Source: Myceligenerans salitolerans (lineage in GTDB: Bacteria > Actinomycetota > Actinomycetes > Actinomycetales > Cellulomonadaceae). From it: a DNA stretch of 64,000 bases. The translations under genes and the position numbers were made by a program. The notes under the pieces were generated by a model. The model was given only the letters and a program-made list of their open reading frames with translations, was not told the origin of the DNA and searched no databases. Below, one piece after another: positions 58,569 through 64,000 of this stretch. Each line of letters begins with the position of its first letter. The first letter of the stretch is position 1. The stretch spans positions 273,026-337,025 of the forward strand of contig NZ_JAFMPK010000047.1 of NCBI RefSeq assembly GCF_017349295.1, read 5' to 3'.

Positions 58569-59018
58569 TCAGGCAGGGCTCTTCGGCACGATGCTGATGC
58601 CGCCGGAGCTCTCCAGGACGGCCCACTTGATCTGGTCCATCCGCTCCAGGCCCTGCGACCCCCGCGCCGCGCTGAGCACGTCGTCGGTCGTGATCTGCTC
58701 CTTGGTCATGACGTCCTCGAGCGGCCGGCCGTCCTCCACGATGACCACGGGGAGGCCCTCCGTGATCCGCTTGAACCGCGGCAGGCGCCACGAGGCGTAG
58801 TCGAACGCCCGCTCGAGCAGGATGAGGGTGGCGATGACAAGTGCGGCCTGCGTGACGGAGAAGTCCTCGCCGAGGAGCGCCTGCTGGGTCGCCTCGCCGA
58901 CGATGAGCAGGATGATGAAGTCGAACGTGGTCACCTGGGCCATCGACCTCTTGCCGGTCATGCGGAAGATGACCAGCAGGACGACATAGATCGCCACGGC
59001 GCGCAGGACTGCATCCAT
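58569..59018 (-). CDS. DUF421 (YetF-like) membrane protein
   Basis: A 149-residue protein: two hydrophobic helices (residues 3-22 and 60-78) and the DUF421 cytosolic domain (residues about 80-145; LPVVIVEDGRPLEDVMTKEQITTDDVLSAARGSQG). YetF proteins are linked to spore or membrane stress functions in Bacillus. TGAGGAGG precedes ATG 59018. It follows the single-helix protein by 10 bp and is cotranscribed with it. Confidence 0.9.
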   Translation of the reverse strand: MDAVLRAVAIYVVLLVIFRMTGKRSMAQVTTFDFIILLIVGEATQQALLGEDFSVTQAALVIATLILLERAFDYASWRLPRFKRITEGLPVVIVEDGRPLEDVMTKEQITTDDVLSAARGSQGLERMDQIKWAVLESSGGISIVPKSPA

Positions 59019-59028
59019 CGAGGCCTCC

Positions 59029-59541
59029 TCAGGGCAGGACGAACTGCGAGAACGAGACGGATCGTCCGGCGACGGTGACCTCGCCGCGGAGCGGGCCGTA
59101 CTCCTGGGCGCGGAAGCCCACGGTCACCTCGACGCGGTCGACACGGTCGACGTCGTCCACGGCGACCACCAGCACGAGCCCGCCCGGCACGGCCCGCTGC
59201 TCCACCGGCTGCGGCGAGATGCCCTGGATGTCGACACCACCGGGCCAGGTGCCGGTGAGCTCGACGGTCACGGTGCCGTCCGAGACCGCTTCGGGCCCGA
59301 AGGCCAGCGTCATGGTGTCGTCGGCCTCGTGGTGCGTGAGGCGGTCGAACGCGGCCGTCACGACACCGTCGGGACTGTCTCGCTCGGTCCAGCTCAGCGG
59401 CCCCGTACCCAGAAGTCCCGCCAGGGCCGCCACGACGACCACCACGAGCAGGATCGTGCCACCGCGCTGCCACTTCCACTCACGACGCTGAAAACGCTCG
59501 TCCCGCTCGACGTCCAGACCCACCGGCTCACCTCGGTTCAC
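59029..59541 (-). CDS. Hypothetical single-helix membrane protein
   Basis: A 170-residue protein. A short basic N-terminus (ERFQRREWKWQRGG) leads to one membrane helix (about residues 29-45), then an extracellular-type beta-rich domain (TAAFDRLTHHEADDTMTLAFGPEAVSDG, TVTVELTGTWPGGVDIQ). Family not recognised. GTG 59541 starts the longest frame, but GTG 59523 has GAGGTGAG just upstream. Located directly before the DUF421 gene; probably works with it. Confidence 0.75.
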   Translation of the reverse strand: MNRGEPVGLDVERDERFQRREWKWQRGGTILLVVVVVAALAGLLGTGPLSWTERDSPDGVVTAAFDRLTHHEADDTMTLAFGPEAVSDGTVTVELTGTWPGGVDIQGISPQPVEQRAVPGGLVLVVAVDDVDRVDRVEVTVGFRAQEYGPLRGEVTVAGRSVSFSQFVLP

Positions 59542-59623
59542 GTGCCGTCCGTGCTCTCAATGTGGCCCAGACCAGGCCTGTTCGCACGCCGAGGGAGCGG
59601 GCTCCGAGTTCGTGCTCCGCGGA

Positions 59624-60508
59624 TCAGCGCCAGCCGGTGAGCTTGTCAGGATTGCGCACGAGCCACACGTCCGACACCCGGTCCGAGCGGACACCGAGCA
59701 CCATGACGGTGTCGACCACGCCGTCCTCGCTGATGACGAACCCCATCCCGTCCGCGGTGTCGACCGCGTCGACCCGAGCGTCCGGACGCTGTGCGAGAGC
59801 GCCCAGGACGAAGCGGGCGACGTTGACGGCGCCCAGAACCGGCCGGCGCGCCGCGCTGACCTTGCCGCCACCGTCCGAGGTCAAGGTCACGGCGGGGTCG
59901 AGGATCTCCACGAGGGCGCCGAAGTCGCCGGCGCGGGTGGCCGCGGCGAACGCCGCTGCCACCGCGTCGTGCCTGTCGCGGGGTGCGACGTCGTCCGTAC
60001 GGGACCGCACCTTGCGACGGGCGGACGACGCCAGCTGCCGAGTCGCCTCCACCGAGCGGCCGACCGTCTCGGCGATCTGGGCGAAGGGCAGCTCGAACAC
60101 GTCGTGGAGCACGAACGCCACGCGCTCGGCCGGGGTGAGGGTGTGGAGCACCACCTGCAGCGCCATGCTCACCGAGTCGTCGAGGGCGACGCGGTCGAGG
60201 GGGTCACCCGCGTGGCCGTGATCCGCGCTCGCGGGCACCGGCTCGGGAAGCCACGGCCCCACATAGGTCTCCCGTCGAGCACGGGCGGACCCGAGCATGT
60301 CGAGGCAGATCCGCGACGTCACCCGCATCATCCACGCCCCGGGGTTGTCGATCCCGGCACGCTGCTCGTCGCTGAGCCGCACCCAGCGCACGAACGCGTC
60401 CTGCACCGCGTCCTCGGCATCGCTGAGGCTGCCCAGCATGCGGTACGCCAGACCGCGCAGCGCGGGCCGCTCCGCCTCGAGCACCGCGGTCACCCCGTCA
60501 TCCGGCAT
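59624..60508 (-). CDS. ECF41-family RNA polymerase sigma factor (SigJ-like)
   Basis: A 294-residue ECF sigma factor of group ECF41. Region 2 (LRGLAYRMLGSLSDAEDAVQDAFVRWV), region 4 (LTPAERVAFVLHDVFELPFAQIAETVGRSVEATRQLA) and the SnoaL-like regulatory extension with canonical DGGGK (SDGGGKVS) and NPDKL are intact. GGAGA lies 8 nt before ATG 60508; the in-frame ATG at 60541 is less likely. It is divergent from the NmrA-like reductase at 60700. ECF41 genes are often paired with an oxidoreductase or epimerase gene they control. Confidence 0.94.
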   Translation of the reverse strand: MPDDGVTAVLEAERPALRGLAYRMLGSLSDAEDAVQDAFVRWVRLSDEQRAGIDNPGAWMMRVTSRICLDMLGSARARRETYVGPWLPEPVPASADHGHAGDPLDRVALDDSVSMALQVVLHTLTPAERVAFVLHDVFELPFAQIAETVGRSVEATRQLASSARRKVRSRTDDVAPRDRHDAVAAAFAAATRAGDFGALVEILDPAVTLTSDGGGKVSAARRPVLGAVNVARFVLGALAQRPDARVDAVDTADGMGFVISEDGVVDTVMVLGVRSDRVSDVWLVRNPDKLTGWR

Positions 60509-60627
60509 CCGGTGTCTCCGTTCTCGTGATGTGCCGGTCAAAGCTTCGCGAACTTCGGCGTCGGGCGCGATGTCGACGGCGGTCTCCTTCTCGCGGTCGT
60601 GCGGGACGGCGGACCGCCCAGTGTGAG

Positions 60628-60654
60628 CCTCACGTTTCCGGCCGCCGCGTCGTC
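60628..60654 (+). promoter_or_regulatory. Candidate ECF41-type promoter for the NmrA-like gene
   Basis: CCTCACG at 60628-60634 and CGTC at 60651-60654 are 16 bp apart, the published ECF41 spacing. The -35 matches TGTCACA only at TCAC; the -10 is exact. Position is 45 bp before the reductase ATG. Confidence 0.35.
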
Positions 60655-60699
60655 GACCCCTCAGATGCTCGATCGGGCATCCGAACCGAAAGGACGAAC

Positions 60700-61482
60700 A
60701 TGAGAGTCGCGATCGCAGGAGGCACGGGCCTCGTGGGCAGGGCCGTCGCCGACGAAGCCGTCACGAGGGGTCACGAGACCGTCGTTCTCGCGCGCTCACG
60801 TGGCATCGAGCTGACCACGGGGACCGGGCTGGACCACGCGCTGCGCGGATGCACCGCCGTGATCGACGTCACCAACGTGGCCACGATGAAGGCCGGCGCC
60901 TCGACCCGCTTCTTCGAGGACGTCACCCGCACTCTGCTCACCGCGGAGCGGCGCGCAGGCGTCGAGCGCCACGTCGCGCTGTCCATCGTCGGTGTCGATC
61001 GTGCGCCGTTCGACTACTACGCGGGCAAGCGGGCGCAGGAGCTCGCCGTCGAGGCGGGCCCCGTGCCGTGGACCGTCCTGCGGGCGACCCAGTTCCACGA
61101 GTTCGCCGAGCAGATCCACGCGACCGCGAAAGCCGGCCCGCTGCACCTCGCGCCGAAGATGCGCACCCAGCCGATCGCGGTTCGCGAGGTCGCATCGCGC
61201 CTCGTCGACCTCGCCGAAGCGTCCGCCGTGGGCGGGTACGTCGAACTCGCCGGCCCCGAGGAGGAGTCGCTCGTCGACATGGTGCGCCGATGGGCCCGCG
61301 CCACCGGGCGCCGGGGCTGGATCCCCGCCGTCGCGCTGCCCGGCGGTCTCGGCAGGGCACAGCGCGACGGCACGCTCCTCCCGGGCGCCGGCGCCGAGAT
61401 CGGCGTCGAGACCTTCACCGCCTGGCTCGAGCGCACCACCGGCCGCCGGAGCAGCGGGCGTCGGGAGCCGCAGGGCACGTAG
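60700..61482 (+). CDS. NmrA-like NAD(P)-binding oxidoreductase
   Basis: A 260-residue atypical SDR. Cofactor motif GGTGLVG (residues 7-13), segment LARSRGIELTTG after the second strand, and YAGKRAQELAVEAG near residue 108 matching the YxxxK-like position. Its best guess is a sugar-nucleotide-epimerase or quinone-reductase relative. AGGACGAAC precedes ATG 60700. It is divergent from the ECF41 sigma factor gene and probably its target. Confidence 0.9.
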   Translation: MRVAIAGGTGLVGRAVADEAVTRGHETVVLARSRGIELTTGTGLDHALRGCTAVIDVTNVATMKAGASTRFFEDVTRTLLTAERRAGVERHVALSIVGVDRAPFDYYAGKRAQELAVEAGPVPWTVLRATQFHEFAEQIHATAKAGPLHLAPKMRTQPIAVREVASRLVDLAEASAVGGYVELAGPEEESLVDMVRRWARATGRRGWIPAVALPGGLGRAQRDGTLLPGAGAEIGVETFTAWLERTTGRRSSGRREPQGT

Positions 61483-61500
61483 GAGACCTACCGGGATGCC

Positions 61501-62103
61501 TCACAGCCAGCCGTGCTCGCGGGCGTAGCGGGCGGCTTCGTGGCGTGTGCGGGTCTGGGTCTTCCGCATGGCGTTGGACAGGTAGTTGCGGACGGTACCG
61601 GGGGCGAGGTGGAGGCGGGCGGCGATCTCGGCGACGGAGTAGCCGTCGCCGGTGACGCGCAGCACGTCCGCCTCGCGCTCGGTGAGCGGGTTGTCGTCGA
61701 CGATCGCGGCCGCGGAGACGTCCTGGTCGATCCATCTGCGGCCCGCGTGGAGCGTGGCGATCACCGTGGCGATGTGGGCCGGTTCGGCGGACTTGCTGGC
61801 GAAGCCCTGGACGCCGAGCTTCAGCGCCTTGCGCAGGATGCCGGGCCGGGCGTGCCGGGTGAGCAGGAGCACGACCTGGCCGGGGAGTTCCCGGCGGATC
61901 TCGGTGACGGCGTCCAGTCCGTCCATGGTGGGCATCTCGAGGTCGATCACCAGGACGTCGGGCCGGTGGGCCAGGGTGGCGCGCACGGCGCCGGCGCCGT
62001 CGACGGCCTCCGCGAGGACCGTGATGTCGCCCTCCAGGGGCAGCAGCGCGGCAAGTGCGGAACGGAGCAGCACCTCGTCGTCGGCCAGTACGACGGTCGT
62101 CAT
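61501..62103 (-). CDS. desR: NarL/LuxR-type response regulator (DesR-like)
   Basis: A 200-residue response regulator. Receiver domain residues 1-118 with phospho-acceptor Asp54 in VLVIDLEMPTMDGL (Lys near 104); LuxR helix-turn-helix at residues about 138-195 (LTEREADVLRVTGDGYSVAEIAARLHLAPGTVRNYLSNAMRKTQTRTR). DesR-like proteins respond to membrane state in Bacillus, but in actinobacteria they often control an adjacent ABC transporter, as here. It follows the kinase by 11 bp. Confidence 0.93.
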   Translation of the reverse strand: MTTVVLADDEVLLRSALAALLPLEGDITVLAEAVDGAGAVRATLAHRPDVLVIDLEMPTMDGLDAVTEIRRELPGQVVLLLTRHARPGILRKALKLGVQGFASKSAEPAHIATVIATLHAGRRWIDQDVSAAAIVDDNPLTEREADVLRVTGDGYSVAEIAARLHLAPGTVRNYLSNAMRKTQTRTRHEAARYAREHGWL

Positions 62104-62114
62104 GGGCGCGCCTT

Positions 62115-63302
62115 TCAGGTGGCGGGGAGCCTGGCGGGAGGTGACGCCGCGGGAACGACCGCGGCGGTCAGGAACCGCCCGCCCTCGAGCCGGGTGGTGA
62201 GCTCGCCACCGGCGTCCGAGACCCGGTCCGCGAGGGTGGCCAGGCCACGCAGTTTCGGCGGCGCGCCGTCCTCGACCCCGTCGTTGACCACCGAGATGCC
62301 GTGCCGGGACAGCTCGATCCGCGCCAGGGTGGCGCGCGAGTGCCGCAGGATGTTCGTCGTCGTCTCCCGCAGCACCTGCGCCAGGAGGTCGATGGCCGGG
62401 GTGTCGATCTCGGCCCGGCGTTCGACGCGGACGCGGATGCCGGCCGCCTCGAGAAGATTTCTGGCGTTCTCCAGTTCCGCGGTGAGGTTGAGCTTGCGCT
62501 GCCCGTAGGCCAGTTCCTTGGTCTGGGTGATGGTGTCGCCCACGAGGGCGTAGATCTCCCGCAGTTCCTGCTCCACGCGGGCGGTGTCCGTGTGGAGCAG
62601 CTTGCGCGCGAGGGCGGTCTTCAGCTTGACCACGTGCAGGGTGTGGCCCTGGATGTCGTGCAGGTCGCCGGCGAAGCGCATCCGCTCGCGCATCACCGCC
62701 AGCTCCGCCTCCCGCTCGCGGGTCTCCTCCAGCTCCGCCGCGAGGTCGTAGAAGCCCTTGTTGGGGAACATCAGGCCGATCAGGACCGCGGTGATCCCGG
62801 TCGGAAGGATGACGCCGACGATCAGGCCGGTCGCGTTCACCTCGCCGCTCACGACCGGTCCGAGCGTGCCGACCACGGCGACGTAGGCCGTCACCGCGAT
62901 CGCGGCCGCGGCCCGGTGGCGCGGCAGCTGGGGAACGGTCAGACAGCCCACGACGGCGAGGGCGTAGTACGCACCCTGGGCGTCGCCGTCGGTCAGGAAG
63001 ACCCCGTAGGGCCAGACGGCGGCCGCGACGGCCAGGCAGGGCGCTGCGACGCGCAGGATCTCGCCGACCGTCCAGCGCTCGAACGCGACGACCACGACCA
63101 CCACGCCGAGTCCCAGCACGACGACGTCCTGCCAGGTCTGCGCCTGGCGTGCCACGACGATCGCGCCGACCACCACGAACAGCGGCATCACCGCCGAGAG
63201 GTTGAGCACGCGGAATCGCCGTCGTGACCGGCGGGCGGCCGCTGTCGACCACGGCGCCGCCGGAAGCGGTCTCGCCTCTCGTGGCACCGGTCCGCTGGTC
63301 AT
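62115..63302 (-). CDS. desK: Sensor histidine kinase (DesK-like)
   Basis: A 395-residue HisKA_3 kinase. Five to six hydrophobic helices (residues about 35-55, 60-75, 85-105, 108-125, 132-155, 160-180), then the dimerisation/phospho-acceptor block ERMRFAGDLHDIQGHTLHVVKLK with the catalytic His, and an ATPase domain ending with GVEDGAPPKLRGLATLADRVSDAGGEL. It phosphorylates the adjacent response regulator. It is divergent from the ABC transporter ATPase, which is likely the regulated target. ATG 63302 has only a distant GGAAG. Confidence 0.93.
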   Translation of the reverse strand: MTSGPVPREARPLPAAPWSTAAARRSRRRFRVLNLSAVMPLFVVVGAIVVARQAQTWQDVVVLGLGVVVVVVAFERWTVGEILRVAAPCLAVAAAVWPYGVFLTDGDAQGAYYALAVVGCLTVPQLPRHRAAAAIAVTAYVAVVGTLGPVVSGEVNATGLIVGVILPTGITAVLIGLMFPNKGFYDLAAELEETREREAELAVMRERMRFAGDLHDIQGHTLHVVKLKTALARKLLHTDTARVEQELREIYALVGDTITQTKELAYGQRKLNLTAELENARNLLEAAGIRVRVERRAEIDTPAIDLLAQVLRETTTNILRHSRATLARIELSRHGISVVNDGVEDGAPPKLRGLATLADRVSDAGGELTTRLEGGRFLTAAVVPAASPPARLPAT

Positions 63303-63462
63303 GTGTCGTGCTTCCGATCGGGGACGTTGACGGTCTCCAGTATCGTCGCCGCGCTCCGGTTCGGCAGTGACGCCACGTCACCAGTGGCTCGCTCGGATGT
63401 CATGGCCAGGAGGTGACGTCGCCGCACTGGGCGGCGCCGAGCCCGCCGGGTCTGATGGAGGC

Positions 63463-64000
63463 ATGAGCACAGCACCTGTCATCGACGTCGACGCACTGCA
63501 CGTCACCTACGGCGACTTCCACGCCGTGACGGACCTCTCGTTCCAGGTGGAGCGGGGAGAGTTGTACGCGCTCCTGGGCACGAACGGAGCAGGAAAGACC
63601 TCGACCCTGGAGGTGGTCGAGGGCCACCGGGCCGCGTCGTCGGGCACCGTTCGCGTCTTCGGGGAGAGCCCGTCGGACCGGCGTACGGTACGACCGCGGA
63701 TGGGGATCATGCTCCAGGAGAGCGGCTTCTCCCCCGACCTCACGGTCGCGGAGTCGATCCGGCTGATCGGCCGGCTCACCGGACGTACGGACACCGTCGA
63801 CCGGGTCCTGGGCATCGTGGACCTCACGAGAAAGGCCGAGACCCGCGTGGCTCAGCTCTCCGGCGGTGAGAAGCGGCGCCTCGACTTCGCCACCGCCGTG
63901 TACGGGCGGCCCGAGCTGATCTTCCTGGACGAGCCCACCACAGGGCTGGACATCCAGTCCCGCGACGCCCTCTGGGACGCCGTCGAGGAACTGCGCGCGG
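63463..64000 (+). CDS. ABC transporter ATP-binding protein, cut by window end
   Basis: The first 179 residues of an ATPase; the rest lies beyond 64000. Walker A GTNGAGKTS near residue 40, Q-loop GIMLQESGFSPDLTVAESI, signature LSGGEKRRLDFA and Walker B LIFLDEPTTGLD. It resembles the exporter class paired with DesKR-type two-component systems. TGGAGG precedes ATG 63463. A permease gene would be expected downstream, outside the window. The divergent 160 bp (63303-63462) hold the promoter region. Confidence 0.9.
   Translation, partial: MSTAPVIDVDALHVTYGDFHAVTDLSFQVERGELYALLGTNGAGKTSTLEVVEGHRAASSGTVRVFGESPSDRRTVRPRMGIMLQESGFSPDLTVAESIRLIGRLTGRTDTVDRVLGIVDLTRKAETRVAQLSGGEKRRLDFATAVYGRPELIFLDEPTTGLDIQSRDALWDAVEELRA

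Overview
The window is very GC-rich, densely packed DNA with GTG starts and mycothiol-era protein families (maleylpyruvate-isomerase-like, GPP34, DUF1684, DUF6510, AlkZ-like, PAS-ANTAR, DesK/DesR). It looks like the chromosome of a Gram-positive actinobacterium. A secreted GH5 cellulase with a ricin-type sugar-binding module suggests a cellulolytic genus such as Cellulosimicrobium or Isoptericola (Promicromonosporaceae), but that placement is inference. I see no rRNA, tRNA, insertion sequence, prophage or CRISPR array. I support 66 protein genes (the last cut by the window end), a 9-codon leader ORF and one gene remnant.

Layout. 1-12.7 kb: small metabolic and regulatory genes: NmrA-like reductase, DoxX-like protein with TetR, SDR with MmyB-type regulator, DUF1684, a large ABC exporter, an AlkZ-like protein, LysR/EamA and DinB. 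12.7-22.1 kb: flavin monooxygenase, ECF41 sigma factor, a membrane TrkA-N/RyR protein, GPP34, TetR with a YqeB-like protein, DUF1992, and a pterin dehydratase-glyoxalase fusion. 22.1-31.2 kb: a coupled pair (GH95 glycosidase and a pseudoprotease/solute-binding/vWA protein), gluconokinase, and an RHH regulator-DUF4097-ABC transporter operon carrying repeated operator half-sites. 31.2-40.5 kb: receiver/TrxR-like flavoprotein, two aldo-keto reductases with LysR, arginine deiminase and antiporter, superoxide dismutase. 40.6-47.5 kb: an ECF-type ABC importer preceded by a DtxR/IdeR-like iron box, a soluble sulfite-oxidase-like/flavin-reductase/zinc-ribbon operon, and stress-type small proteins. 47.6-64 kb: metallophosphoesterase, cytochrome bd oxidase, GH5 cellulase, YbaK, K+ channel, lipid kinase, a double glycosyltransferase with PAS-ANTAR, DUF421, a second ECF41 sigma factor facing an NmrA-like reductase, and DesKR facing an ABC transporter.

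Two regulatory themes stand out. First, about fifteen genes have a TAnnnT hexamer exactly 6-7 nt before the start codon and no Shine-Dalgarno sequence, so leaderless transcription is common here. Second, several regulators have recognisable operators: TGGTGTC repeats (RHH), an iron box, LysR inverted repeats, and ECF41-type -35/-10 pairs.

The most unusual gene products are the pseudoprotease-SBP-vWA protein fused operonically to an intracellular GH95, the TrkA-N/RyR membrane sensor, and the internally duplicated GT2 glycosyltransferase.
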